A stretch of 64,000 nt of DNA. Origin: JBBQSU01 sp038234815. GTDB lineage: Bacteria; Planctomycetota; Phycisphaerae; Tepidisphaerales; Tepidisphaeraceae. Under the pieces are notes generated by a model. It searched no databases. It was not told the origin of the DNA and saw nothing but the letters and a program-made list of their open reading frames with translations. The stretch spans positions 8,892-72,891 of the forward strand of contig JBBQSU010000002.1 of the NCBI GenBank assembly GCA_038234815.1, in the 5' to 3' direction. Positions 1 through 9,578 of this stretch are shown one piece after another; position 1 is the first letter of the stretch; each line of letters opens with the position of its first letter. The position numbers and the translations under genes were made by a program.

Positions 1-1172
<1,172 letters not shown>

Positions 1173-2528
1173 TCAGAATGGATCTGATGCGGTGCTGCGA
1201 TTCTCAAAGCGTGTCGTTTGCTTCACGAAAGTCAGGTCGACCTTGCCAGTCGGGCCATTTCGCTGTTTGGCAATGATGATTTCGGCCTTGTTGTCAGGAT
1301 CAAAATCAGGGTCGTTCTGGCGATAGTAATCCTCGCGGTGCAGAAGGCAGATGACGTCGGCATCCTGTTCGATTGAACCGGACTCACGCAGGTCACTCAT
1401 GCGCGGGCGATGCCCGTCGCGGCCTTCGCTGGCGCGATTAAGCTGCGACAGGCAGATGACCGGCACATTTAGCTCTCGCGCCACCGCTTTTATCCCGCGA
1501 CTGATTTCCGATATCTGTTGCTGCCGGCTTTCCACGCCCGGATTGTCCATAAGCTGCATGTAGTCGATCATCAGGCATTGGATGCCGTGCTGAAGTTTCA
1601 ACCGCCGAGCCTTGGCCCGAAGTTCCATCACCGTCAATCCCGGCGAATCGTCCACCCAGATCGGCGCCTTGGCCAGCTCGCTCACCACCTGGGCCATCTG
1701 ATGATATTCCTCGGTGCTCATCATTCCCCGGCGGACTTTCTGGGCATCAATCTTTGTGCGGCTGCAAAGCAATCGCTGGGCAAGCTGCTGCTTGCTCATT
1801 TCCAATGAAAACACCGCGGTCGGGAGGTTGGTATCACAGGAAATATGCTCGATGATGTTCATGGCAAAGGCGGTCTTTCCCATGGAAGGGCGCGCCGCGA
1901 CGATGATCATTTCGCCGTTTTGCAGGCCATTGAGCATGTCGTCGAGTTCGAGAAAGCCGGTGTCGATGCCCCGGCGGTTCTTGTCCTCGATCATGTTGTA
2001 GACTTCCATCGCCACGTCGCCGATGGGTGACGCCGCCGAGCCGATTCTCTTCTCGGAGATCTCGAAAATACGTTTTTCGGCCTGATCCAGCACGTGTTCG
2101 GCCTGCTCGTGAGGGGCGTAGGCGTCGCGGAGGATGTCGTTGCTGGCCCCGATCAACCGCCGGAGCAGGTATTTTTCACGGACGATCCCGGCGTAATGCT
2201 TGCCGTGCGCCGCTGCCGGCACCGTGTTCAATACCTGCATCAGATATTGAACCCCACCGACCTCCTCCAGAAGCTGACGTTTGGCCAGTTCTTCGCGCAG
2301 GATGACGGCATCCACCCCGCGATTTTGTTCATACAGTTTCAGCAGCGCATCGAAAATGATCTGGTGATCGGCCTGGAAGAACGCGTCGCTGGAGACGATC
2401 TGCGCGACCTCGCCGATCATGTCCTTGTCGAGCATCATCGACGCCAGCAGGCACATTTCGGCGTCGATGGAGTGCGGCGGAAGCCGGTCAAACTGCTTTG
2501 CGAGAGATGAGTCGATTAGCTGGGTCAT
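1173..2528 (-). CDS. dnaB: Replicative DNA helicase DnaB
   Basis: Hexameric 5'-3' helicase that unwinds the fork ahead of the replisome. It has 451 residues, a usual length. The N-terminal all-alpha primase-interaction domain covers roughly residues 15-115, starting at PPHSIDAEMCLLASMMLD. The RecA-like motor follows, with Walker A ARPSMGKT at about 212-219, the Walker B region LMIDYMQLM and the LSQLNRASEGR motif. No intein is present. It lies downstream of rplI on the same strand, after a terminator, in the common rpsF-ssb-rplI-dnaB order. It probably has its own promoter in the roughly 140-base gap beyond the terminator. The start ATG at 2528 gives MTQLIDSS and fits family N-termini. Confidence 0.97.
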   Translation of the reverse strand: MTQLIDSSLAKQFDRLPPHSIDAEMCLLASMMLDKDMIGEVAQIVSSDAFFQADHQIIFDALLKLYEQNRGVDAVILREELAKRQLLEEVGGVQYLMQVLNTVPAAAHGKHYAGIVREKYLLRRLIGASNDILRDAYAPHEQAEHVLDQAEKRIFEISEKRIGSAASPIGDVAMEVYNMIEDKNRRGIDTGFLELDDMLNGLQNGEMIIVAARPSMGKTAFAMNIIEHISCDTNLPTAVFSLEMSKQQLAQRLLCSRTKIDAQKVRRGMMSTEEYHQMAQVVSELAKAPIWVDDSPGLTVMELRAKARRLKLQHGIQCLMIDYMQLMDNPGVESRQQQISEISRGIKAVARELNVPVICLSQLNRASEGRDGHRPRMSDLRESGSIEQDADVICLLHREDYYRQNDPDFDPDNKAEIIIAKQRNGPTGKVDLTFVKQTTRFENRSTASDPF

Positions 2529-2656
2529 ATTACCTGACGGTGCCGGTACATTGAACTCCGTTACACTACGCGCGATCTCGAGGGAGTGGAATTATAAGGA
2601 CGATTGCGGACGCGGCAAACCGGTTGTCGCTGCCCGCCGGTTCATCCACAGGCTAT

Positions 2657-2691
2657 AAACAAAAAGGCCCGCAAAGCGCTCTTTGCGGGCC
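2657..2691 (-). terminator. Rho-independent terminator after rplI
   Basis: A perfect 11-bp stem (GGCCCGCAAAG, 2666-2676, against CTTTGCGGGCC, 2681-2691) closes on a four-base loop. Read on the minus strand it is followed by TTTTTGTTT (complement of 2657-2665). It sits 33 bases past the rplI stop and upstream of dnaB, so it separates the ribosomal/ssb run from dnaB. Confidence 0.93.
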
Positions 2692-2723
2692 TGAAACGTT
2701 TGCCGGTCGTCGGAGTTGGCCGA

Positions 2724-3263
2724 TCAGGCTTGCGGGGGTGCTTTCTCGGCAGCTTCCTTTTCCGCGTCGGCTTTGGCCTTGCGGGCGGCGTCCATGCTGG
2801 CCTTGCTTTCGGCGTCAGGCGCGACCCAGACCTTGATTTCCGTGGTCAGGTCGTCAGCGAAAGCGATGCGGACGTTGTACTTCTCGATCTTATCGAGCTT
2901 GCCGGGCAACTGAACGTCATCCGGCTCAACCGCGTGGCCCATCGCTTGCAATACCTTGGAGATTTCCGTGGCGCTAACGGCACCATAGAGGTGACCTTGC
3001 TCGTTGGCGCGGCGTTCGAGTGTGACCTCGACCGTTTCCAGTGCCTTAAGCACGTTGGCCTGCGCGGCGCGCTTGTCCTTCTCCAGTCGCTCGATCTCGG
3101 CCTTGCGGGCTTCAACCTTTTTGACATTGCCGGGAGTTGGCTCAACGGCCAAGTCCTTGGGGAGCAGGTAATTTCGGGCATAGCCCGGCGACACCTCGAC
3201 GATATCGCCGACCCGACCGACGTGCTTGATCGATTCTTTCAACAGTACTTTTACGTTTGCCAT
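2724..3263 (-). CDS. rplI: Ribosomal protein bL9
   Basis: Large-subunit protein that binds 23S rRNA near the L1 stalk. It has 179 residues, longer than the usual 148-150. The N-terminal domain MANVKVLLKESIKHVGRVGD with the GYARNYLLPKDLA signature is followed by the long connecting helix (about 45-80). The C-terminal domain is about 80-150, and the last 30 or so residues are an added Ala/Lys/Glu tail (KASMDAARKAKADAEKEAAE). It is the last gene of the glmU-prs-rplY-pth-rpsF-ssb-rplI run, and is closed by the terminator at 2657-2691. Confidence 0.97.
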   Translation of the reverse strand: MANVKVLLKESIKHVGRVGDIVEVSPGYARNYLLPKDLAVEPTPGNVKKVEARKAEIERLEKDKRAAQANVLKALETVEVTLERRANEQGHLYGAVSATEISKVLQAMGHAVEPDDVQLPGKLDKIEKYNVRIAFADDLTTEIKVWVAPDAESKASMDAARKAKADAEKEAAEKAPPQA

Positions 3264-3317
3264 GATGACCTCGGAGAACAGATTGTTAATGGTAAATGAA
3301 CGGTGATTTTTCGGGCT

Positions 3318-3839
3318 TTAGAACGGGATGTCGTCGTCAGAGAACTGTTTGTCGTCTCCGAAAGGGGGTTCAGGTTGTGCTCCCTGCGCTGCCTGGCCTG
3401 CGGGCTTGGCCCGCTGGGGGCTACGCGCGGGTGCCGGTGTGCGGTCCTGACTGGTCTCGTCGTACTGGGCTGAAGGTGCCGCGCCTCCGCCGGGCGTTGC
3501 CCCGGGCGGTCCGCCGACAAATTCAAAACTTTCGACGGTCACGCCCAGTTTGCTGCGTTTCCCGCCGCCGTTTTTGTCTTCCCACGAATCGTACTTCAGG
3601 CGGCCTTCGATAAAGATTGGCTTGCCTTTGGTGAAGTACTGATTGATGACCTCGCCGGTTCGGCCCCAGGCGGTGCAGTCGATGAAGTTGACTTCTTCCT
3701 TCTGCTCGCCTGACTGGCTCTTCCATTTGCGGTTGACGGCAAGGCCGAATTCACACACCGCCATCTGTGCCGGCGTGTATTTCAACTGGGGGTCCCGGGT
3801 GAGATTGCCCATCAGGATGACTTTGTTGTAACTGGCCAT
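3318..3839 (-). CDS. ssb: Single-stranded DNA-binding protein
   Basis: Coats single-stranded DNA in replication, repair and recombination. The OB-fold covers about residues 1-112 (MASYNKVILMGNLTRDPQLK, then FIDCTAWGRTGEVINQYFTKG and IEGRLKYDSWEDKNGGGKRS). A flexible Gly/Pro/Ala/Gln-rich linker follows. The acidic tip DDDIPF at the C-terminus is the partner-binding tail. At 173 residues it is a normal length. It lies between rpsF and rplI, 54 bases from rplI, the classical order. Confidence 0.97.
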   Translation of the reverse strand: MASYNKVILMGNLTRDPQLKYTPAQMAVCEFGLAVNRKWKSQSGEQKEEVNFIDCTAWGRTGEVINQYFTKGKPIFIEGRLKYDSWEDKNGGGKRSKLGVTVESFEFVGGPPGATPGGGAAPSAQYDETSQDRTPAPARSPQRAKPAGQAAQGAQPEPPFGDDKQFSDDDIPF

Positions 3840-3899
3840 TTGCAGCCTTCAGTTAAATGCCAAACATCGACCGTAACCGCATGTTGTTGCGGGTGTCGA

Positions 3900-4331
3900 T
3901 CATTCGCGGGCAGCACCTTCGGGCGCGTCGCGGCGGGGCGGCCGTGTGGGGGCGTCCCACGAATTGCGCTCGAACGTGCGCTCTTCACGCGGCTGAATCG
4001 GCTGTGGCTCGACTTTCTCCATCTCGTCCTTCGAGAGGTGGTCGGCCTTGGTCACGAGCACCCGCAGCATGTCTTCGCTGAGATTCACGTCGCGCTCGAT
4101 TGCTACGATCGCCGCGCCCGGAGCGGTGAAGTAAACCAGGATATAGGTCCCACGCTTCTGGCCGTTAAGTTCGTAGGCCAGCTTGCGCTCGTCCCACTTC
4201 TTAATCACCAGAATCTCCCCGCCATGTCGCTCGACAATTCCGCGGCTGAGTTTGATTGCATTTTCGGCCTCGGCCCCGGCGGCCGGCCCGACTAAAAACA
4301 TTGCTTCGTAAGTATGATTCGCTTTAGCCAT
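3900..4331 (-). CDS. rpsF: Ribosomal protein bS6
   Basis: Small-subunit platform protein that pairs with bS18. The fold covers about residues 5-100: NHTYEAMFLVGPAAG, the conserved KKWDERKLAYELNGQKRGTYI and ALVTKAD-like end (LRVLVTKADHL). The last 35 residues are a basic/acidic, Pro-rich extension beyond the usual bS6 core. No rpsR lies between rpsF and ssb or rplI, where many bacteria have it; ssb follows directly after 60 bases. Confidence 0.96.
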   Translation of the reverse strand: MAKANHTYEAMFLVGPAAGAEAENAIKLSRGIVERHGGEILVIKKWDERKLAYELNGQKRGTYILVYFTAPGAAIVAIERDVNLSEDMLRVLVTKADHLSKDEMEKVEPQPIQPREERTFERNSWDAPTRPPRRDAPEGAARE

Positions 4332-4433
4332 GATGTCTGTCTTTCCCTAAATTGGGTTTTGACCGGTGCGCCGGCCGTAGGGGTTAATTTTTTCGAGCAC
4401 AAGCATGATCGGTTCAGATCACCTGTGGTCGGT

Positions 4434-5048
4434 TCATTCCATTTTCTCGCCGGCGTTGAACACGCTCATCGCCTTGGAGATTCCGTCTTCGATCCACATT
4501 CGAATCGCGCCGGCGGCGCGTTCGACGGCGGGATCGATCTGCCGTCTCTGGTCCCCGGTAAAACGACCGAGAACATAATCCTTCTGCACCCGTCCCGACG
4601 GCGGGGGGTCTATGCCCAGCCGCAGCCGCGGGTATTGATTGTCGCCTAAGGCCCGTTCAATATCCTTCAGGCCGTTATGTCCGCCACTACTGCCTTCGGC
4701 CCGCAGTCTGATTCTTCCGCAGGGCAAGGCGATGTCGTCCAGCACAACCATCACTTCTTTGGCCGTCAACTGATAGAAGGCCATTGCCGACTGTACTGCT
4801 TTCCCGCTGAGGTTCATATAGGTCAGCGGCTTGAGCAGCACCAGTTTTTCGACCCCGCCGGAAGGGATCGATATCGATCCGTCGAGGGCCAGACCATCGA
4901 AGCGTGATCTGGCCAGCCTGTCGAACTCGCCCGGCTGGCCGATCCAGCCCAGCTTTTGAGCCAGTTGGTCGACCGTCTCGAAACCGATGTTGTGCCGGGT
5001 CCCGACGTAATCCTTTCCGGGGTTGCCCAGGCCGACAATCAACTTCAT
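4434..5048 (-). CDS. pth: Peptidyl-tRNA hydrolase
   Basis: Releases tRNA from prematurely dropped peptidyl-tRNA. It has 204 residues. Family motifs are VGLGNPGKDYVGTRHNIGF at the N-terminus, with the catalytic His at residue 19, then LKPLTYMNLSGKAV and VVLDDIALPCGRIRLRAEGSSGGHNGLK, which carries the catalytic Asp and the SGGHNG loop. It follows rplY by 14 bases in the same direction, the widespread rplY-pth pairing, and was probably transcribed with prs and rplY. Confidence 0.97.
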   Translation of the reverse strand: MKLIVGLGNPGKDYVGTRHNIGFETVDQLAQKLGWIGQPGEFDRLARSRFDGLALDGSISIPSGGVEKLVLLKPLTYMNLSGKAVQSAMAFYQLTAKEVMVVLDDIALPCGRIRLRAEGSSGGHNGLKDIERALGDNQYPRLRLGIDPPPSGRVQKDYVLGRFTGDQRRQIDPAVERAAGAIRMWIEDGISKAMSVFNAGEKME

Positions 5049-5062
5049 ATCGGTCCAGCCCG

Positions 5063-5722
5063 TTATTTCTTTTCCGCAGCGGCAGCGGCGGCGGCGGCTT
5101 CCTCGTCCTCAGCCTTCTTGCCGATTACTTCCGGTTCCGGTTCGCCTTCAGCCACGACCGCTTCAACCTGTTCGATAATCTCGCGGACCGTGGCGACGAT
5201 CAGGTCTTCGTCCTGAAGGCACTTGACGCCCTGCGGCAGCTTCAGGTCCTTGATATGCAGGACCGCGTCTTTTTCGAGTTCCGAAACGTCGTGAACGACG
5301 ATGTCGGGAATTTCGGTGACCAGACACTCGATCTCCAGCTCGCTGATGATCTGCTGGAGCACGCCGCCTTCTTTTTCACCCTTGGGTTCGCCTTTAAGCT
5401 CAAGGCTGACGGTGAGTTGCACCTTTTCGTTCAGATCAACCCTGGCGAAATCCACGTGCAGCACCTGAATGCCGAGGTGATCGTACTGCACTTCCTTAAT
5501 CAGCACGTTTTCGCTTGCGCCACCGATTGCCAGCGCGAACAAGTGCTGCCCGTGTTCGATGTGCCGGACGGTTTCCTTCTTCGGAAGGGTGATGGGAACC
5601 ACGTCCTTCTTATGGCCGTAGATGACGCCGGGGATTTTCCCCCCGTCACGCAGACGCTTGTTCTTGCGCGAGCCTAGCTCGCTGCGGGATTCGACGCTAA
5701 TCGTTGCGGCTTGTTTTGCCAT
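5063..5722 (-). CDS. rplY: Ribosomal protein bL25, long CTC form
   Basis: Binds 5S rRNA. At 219 residues it is the long general-stress (CTC) form. The N-terminal bL25 domain covers about residues 5-95 (ISVESRSELGSRKNKRLRDG, then IPGVIYGHKKDVVPITLP). The TL5 C-terminal beta domain is about 98-185 (DFARVDLNEKVQLTVSLELKG). A tail of about 25 residues rich in Glu and then Ala ends the protein (EDEEAAAAAAAAEKK). It lies between prs and pth, a conserved neighbourhood. Confidence 0.95.
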   Translation of the reverse strand: MAKQAATISVESRSELGSRKNKRLRDGGKIPGVIYGHKKDVVPITLPKKETVRHIEHGQHLFALAIGGASENVLIKEVQYDHLGIQVLHVDFARVDLNEKVQLTVSLELKGEPKGEKEGGVLQQIISELEIECLVTEIPDIVVHDVSELEKDAVLHIKDLKLPQGVKCLQDEDLIVATVREIIEQVEAVVAEGEPEPEVIGKKAEDEEAAAAAAAAEKK

Positions 5723-5739
5723 GATAAACTCCTCGGTTG

Positions 5740-6711
5740 TTACTTTTCGAGATCAGCCTTAAACATTGCGCTGACCGACGTATTGTTGTGAATTCGGAAA
5801 ATTGCCTCGCCCAAAAGCTCGGCCACGCTCAAAACCACCAGCCGGTCCTTGATCGCATCAGCACGCTCGCCGATGGGGATCGTGTCGGTGACCGCCAGCT
5901 TCGTAAACTCGCACTTGCTGAGGCGCTCCATCGCCGGTGGGGCGAAGACCGCGTGCGTCGCGGCCATGTAAACCTCACCCGCGCCATTGTCGCGCAGGAT
6001 TTTCAGGGCTTCGGTCACGGTGCCTGCGGTGGTAATCATGTCATCCACCATCAGCACGTTCTTCCCGGCCACGTCGCCGATGATCCGCTTGGCCTCGGTC
6101 TGTGATCCGCTCTTTCGCCGCTTGTCGATGATGCAGATTTCGCCGCCCATCAGGTTGGCATACACCTGAGCGCGCTTCACGTTGCCCACGTCCGGCGAAA
6201 CAAACACCCGATTGCTGAGCTTCAGACCCTTAAACCATTTGAACAGCACAGGGCTGGCCGATAGATGATCGACGGGGATGTCGAAAAAGCCCTGCACCTG
6301 CGCGGCATGAAGATCGACGCTTACCACCCGGTCGGCGCCGGCCCGTTCCATCAGATTGGCCACCAGCTTGGCGGTGATCGGCGTGCGGCCCTCGTCTTTT
6401 CGGTCCTGTCGGGCATAACCGAAGTACGGAATCACCGCCGTCACGCGGCCGGCGCTGGCGCGCTTCAGGGTGTCGATCCAGATGAACAGTTCCATCAGGT
6501 GCGCATTGATCGGATGGCATGACGGCTGCACGATGTAGCAATCACGCCCGCGAACGTCTTCTTCCACCTTCACAATCAATTCGCCGTCGGGAAACAGTTC
6601 CGTGCGACCGCGGCCCAGTGGAATTTCGAGATAGTCGCAGATCTTCTGTGCCAATTGCGGATTGGCACGGCCTGCGAACAACTTCATCTTGTTGCCGTCT
6701 GCTTTTGACAT
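5740..6711 (-). CDS. prs: Ribose-phosphate pyrophosphokinase (PRPP synthetase)
   Basis: Makes PRPP from ribose-5-phosphate and ATP for nucleotide, His and Trp synthesis. From ATG 6711 it has 323 residues, starting MSKADGNKMKLFAGRANPQL. Visible motifs are the FPDGELIVKVEEDVRG flexible region, IPYFGYARQDRK, the VSVDLHAAQVQGFFDIPVDH metal/ATP segment and the PRPP loop VDDMITTAGT. The frame stays open for another 75 codons upstream, but those overlap glmU and have no family similarity. The GGAGG inside the end of glmU, 7-11 bases before ATG 6711, decides the start. Confidence 0.96.
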   Translation of the reverse strand: MSKADGNKMKLFAGRANPQLAQKICDYLEIPLGRGRTELFPDGELIVKVEEDVRGRDCYIVQPSCHPINAHLMELFIWIDTLKRASAGRVTAVIPYFGYARQDRKDEGRTPITAKLVANLMERAGADRVVSVDLHAAQVQGFFDIPVDHLSASPVLFKWFKGLKLSNRVFVSPDVGNVKRAQVYANLMGGEICIIDKRRKSGSQTEAKRIIGDVAGKNVLMVDDMITTAGTVTEALKILRDNGAGEVYMAATHAVFAPPAMERLSKCEFTKLAVTDTIPIGERADAIKDRLVVLSVAELLGEAIFRIHNNTSVSAMFKADLEK

Positions 6712-6715
6712 GTGC

Positions 6716-7702
6716 CTATCCTCCACTCCGCGTGCCAATTGCCTGTTCAAGGGAGACTGTCCCGGCGACGGTCGTCCCCTCCGGCACGATCGAATTTCGC
6801 GGGACCATCGCGAACGGCCCGATGACACACTCGGCGCCGATGTTGGCCCCTCGGCCGATAAAGCTGAACGGATGCACGATCGTGTCCGGTCCGATGGCCG
6901 CGTCGGTTTCGATGTATGTCGTGTCCGGCGCGACAATGCTCACGCCGCTTTCGCGCAGCTTCCGCTGAATCCGATCCTGCATAATCTGGTCCACCTCGGC
7001 CTGCTGTTGCCGGGTATTGATCGAAAGCGTGTCTTCGGCGGTCACCGCCTGAATCGCCAGCACTTTCCTCCCCGCTTGGCGCAGGTGGCCGAAGATATCG
7101 GTCAGGTAGTATTCCTTTTTCTGGTTTGTGTTTGTTAGTTTGGTCAGCGCCCAGAGCAATTCCTCTGACCGGCAGCAATAATAACTGGGGAACACTTCCC
7201 TGATTTCCCGCTGCTCCGGCGTGCAATCGGGTTGTTCGACGATCTCAATAAATTCACCGGCGCTGTCGCGGATGATGCGGCCATAACCGGTCGGATCGTC
7301 GAGGATCGCGGTCGCCATGCTGGCGGCGGCGTGTTCGTCGCGATGGGCCTGCAAAAGGGTTTGCAGCACCTGGCTGCGGATGAGCGGGCCGTCACCGGCG
7401 AGGATGAAGGTGTCACCGGGATGCTTGCGGAGTTCGGCCTCGCAGGTGCGGGCGGCATGGCCGGTGCCCAATTGCTCAGTCTGCTCGATCCAGGTGATGC
7501 GGCGATCGTCCGCAAATTGCGCTACGACCTCGTCCTTGCCATGCCCGACCACCACCAGCACGCGGTCGCAACCGGCGCCATAGCAGGCTTGCAGAATGTA
7601 GGCCAAGATGGGCCGACCGCAGATGTCGTGCAACGGCTTGGGCCGCCGCGACTTCATGCGGGTGCTTTTACCGGCGGCGAGGATGATTGCAGTCAATGCC
7701 AT
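6716..7702 (-). CDS. glmU: GlmU-like UDP-GlcNAc pyrophosphorylase lacking the acetyltransferase domain
   Basis: Forms UDP-GlcNAc from GlcNAc-1-phosphate and UTP, the precursor of cell-envelope polymers. The uridylyltransferase domain is complete (about residues 1-235): LAAGKSTRMKSRRPKPLHDI, then EQLGTGHA, FILAGDGPLI, PTGYGRIIRD and KKEYYLTDI. After it, only about four or five coils of left-handed beta-helix remain (AAIGPDTIVHPFSFIGRGAN, then GAECVIGPFA). The protein ends at 328 residues against about 450 for bifunctional GlmU, so the acetyltransferase active-site region is absent. GlcN-1-P acetylation must come from elsewhere, or the substrate differs. It ends four bases before prs. Confidence 0.88.
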   Translation of the reverse strand: MALTAIILAAGKSTRMKSRRPKPLHDICGRPILAYILQACYGAGCDRVLVVVGHGKDEVVAQFADDRRITWIEQTEQLGTGHAARTCEAELRKHPGDTFILAGDGPLIRSQVLQTLLQAHRDEHAAASMATAILDDPTGYGRIIRDSAGEFIEIVEQPDCTPEQREIREVFPSYYCCRSEELLWALTKLTNTNQKKEYYLTDIFGHLRQAGRKVLAIQAVTAEDTLSINTRQQQAEVDQIMQDRIQRKLRESGVSIVAPDTTYIETDAAIGPDTIVHPFSFIGRGANIGAECVIGPFAMVPRNSIVPEGTTVAGTVSLEQAIGTRSGG

Positions 7703-7740
7703 GACAGTTCAACAGGCGATTCGATGCGTTTAATTTTTCA

Positions 7741-7811
7741 CTACCCCGCCTGGATTCGAACCAGGACAAAGAGAGCCAAAATCTCTTGTGCTACCGTTAC
7801 ACTACGGGGTA
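7741..7811 (-). tRNA. tRNA-Gln (anticodon TTG)
   Basis: Cloverleaf on the minus strand: acceptor TACCCCG/CGGGGTA with discriminator G, D-stem GTGT/GCAC, anticodon stem AGAGA/TCTCT around loop TTTTGGC (anticodon TTG), a four-base variable loop and T-arm CCTGG-TTCGAAT-CCAGG. The 3' CCA is not encoded. Confidence 0.96.
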
Positions 7812-8146
7812 AACGATCGAAGCAACACCGGAGAGGATGACACCCAAAGGCGTCAAAGGGGCGTGCGGCGGAAAGCTTTCATCGAACGCTTCCAAGCGAA
7901 TCACCAGCCCACCGGGGCCAGCCTGTTCCGTCTACCCTTTCGGCCCAAAACCGGCCGAACCTCTCGACGGACGCGCTTCCTAAGAGTCAAACGTCCGGGG
8001 CGAAATACTACGTCTCCCAGCCATCCTGTCAAGCCAGCAATCGACCGGGAATGTCCGATTGCAGCCTTGCCATGATCCCGCTTGGGGTTATCATGCCATT
8101 TATGCGGATCAGGATGATCCGCCTTCAAATCCAAGGACGGATCGAT
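7812..8146. other. Intergenic region with one inverted repeat
   Basis: About 335 bases between tRNA-Gln (reading left) and the lipoprotein gene (reading right). The only structure I see is an inverted repeat, CATGATCCC (8071-8079) against GGG-TT-ATCATG (8085-8095). It lies 50-75 bases before the lipoprotein start and has no T-run after it. It could be an operator or a leader hairpin; nothing else is recognisable. Confidence 0.4.
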
Positions 8147-9439
8147 ATGAAGACCTGCCTTTTCCTGCTTGCCATAGTCCAATTATCCCTGAGCGGCTGC
8201 CGAAGCGCCGTGCCGCGGCCGATAGCGGCTGATGGTTCGGACGAGCGGCGCGTTGAAATGCCCTCTGCCCCGGCTGAGCGAGTTGGCGATTCCCCCGCAG
8301 GCCAAAACGCCGCGCCGGACACGCCAACCGTATTAACGCATAAGGTCTCCAATTATGCGCAGGAGATTGAGAAGGCATTGAAGCAGCGGAACGCGCTTCC
8401 GCCGGATCGATCGAGAGTTGCCTGGACCGATACCTCGCCGGCTGAACCGGCCGCAGGGTTTCCCACTCCCGCGGTCACTTCGCCGTCGCGCGCGACAACT
8501 CCAGCAACCCCTAAGGTGGTCGCGCCCGTGCCCCCGATCGTTAGCCCACGCTCGCCCGCCACCGAACATCCTACGGTGCAGACCAATGAGGCCCCGGCAC
8601 AAAAGGCCCTGGCCACCCCGCTCAATCCGCGGACTGCCCAGCACGTCGAGGTGTTAAGGCAAGGCGTGAAATCAACCGGCCTCAATGACATGCCTGCCAT
8701 CGTGCCCGAAGGTGAAGAGGGCGTGGCCAACACCTCCTCACGCACGCTCGTAACGGCCGATGCGGTGGGAGACCCCATCGCTACGCGGATGAAGGATTCG
8801 CCCTCTGATGTCAGCGCGCAACTGGACTATCAGTTGTCGAAATTTCTGCACGACGAGCCGGTCCCGCAGGCCTCGCCACTGGCGGCGCTATCCGGGGAAG
8901 ACCGCGAGGTAATTTCCACCCTCATGGACGGCCTAAGCAATTTCCGCTCGGGCGTGCGCGCCGAAAGCAATATGCTCCTTTCGCGTAAAGTTCGCCCGCT
9001 TCTGGAAATGTCCGATCGACTGCGCAGCCAGGCCGAGCTGTCGGTGCCGACGATCGCGCTCTGCCGGCGGGTGGACGGTTTCGGGGTGTATGAGCCGATC
9101 GAGCCGGCCCGCTTCCCCGCAGGCCGCGAACAACCGGTGATCGTCTACTGCGAGGTGGAGAATTTTGCGTCGCAGCTCAATGATCAAAAAAAATGGGAAA
9201 CCCGGCTTCAGCAGCAGGCCGTGCTGTTCACCGAGACCGGCCTGCCCGTCTGGCAGGACAAGCCGCGAAACATCGTCGATTTATCGCGTAACCGCAGACA
9301 TGACTTCTTCGTGATCAAGGTGATGAAATTACCCGCGAACCTGTCTATCGGGCGATACCTGCTGAAAGTCAGCCTGGTCGATCAGCAGGTGAAGCGCGTG
9401 GCGGAAGCCACTTTGCCCGTGCAGATCGTCGCGGAATAA
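8147..9439 (+). CDS. Unknown lipoprotein with Pro/Ala-rich linker
   Basis: Not assignable to a known family by eye. From ATG 8147 (AAGGACGG upstream) it has 430 residues and begins MKTCLFLLAIVQLSLSGCRS, a type II signal peptide with lipobox LSGC, so the mature N-terminal Cys should be lipid-modified. Residues about 25-250 are Pro/Ala/Thr-rich and probably disordered, with a short helical piece near SNYAQEIEKALKQRN. The last 180 residues look folded: a helical stretch and then a beta-rich domain (VDGFGVYEPIEPARFPAGRE; PVIVYCEVENFASQ) ending LPVQIVAE. This domain may bind a partner in the periplasm. An upstream in-frame ATG at 8051 would bury the signal peptide and is unlikely. Confidence 0.75.
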   Translation: MKTCLFLLAIVQLSLSGCRSAVPRPIAADGSDERRVEMPSAPAERVGDSPAGQNAAPDTPTVLTHKVSNYAQEIEKALKQRNALPPDRSRVAWTDTSPAEPAAGFPTPAVTSPSRATTPATPKVVAPVPPIVSPRSPATEHPTVQTNEAPAQKALATPLNPRTAQHVEVLRQGVKSTGLNDMPAIVPEGEEGVANTSSRTLVTADAVGDPIATRMKDSPSDVSAQLDYQLSKFLHDEPVPQASPLAALSGEDREVISTLMDGLSNFRSGVRAESNMLLSRKVRPLLEMSDRLRSQAELSVPTIALCRRVDGFGVYEPIEPARFPAGREQPVIVYCEVENFASQLNDQKKWETRLQQQAVLFTETGLPVWQDKPRNIVDLSRNRRHDFFVIKVMKLPANLSIGRYLLKVSLVDQQVKRVAEATLPVQIVAE

Positions 9440-9578
9440 GCCGTTACGCTCGTAACGACGACCGCTGCGCATCGCTCGTCTAGCGTGGATTTGCATGACT
9501 GCCAATGCGGCGGCATCTCGGAAATGACTTCCGTCAAATCGCAGATATGATCGGCTTTGGAAAGGACCGAAAAGACAC

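Noticed and set aside
6712..6936. A longer N-terminus for prs (75 extra codons)
   Set aside because: These codons overlap the end of glmU, are rich in Arg/Ser/Pro and match no PRPP synthetase; GGAGG before 6711 fits the shorter start.
8071..8095. A terminator for tRNA-Gln or a lipoprotein leader element
   Set aside because: The inverted repeat lacks a T-run in either direction and is imperfect; I list it only as an unassigned inverted repeat.
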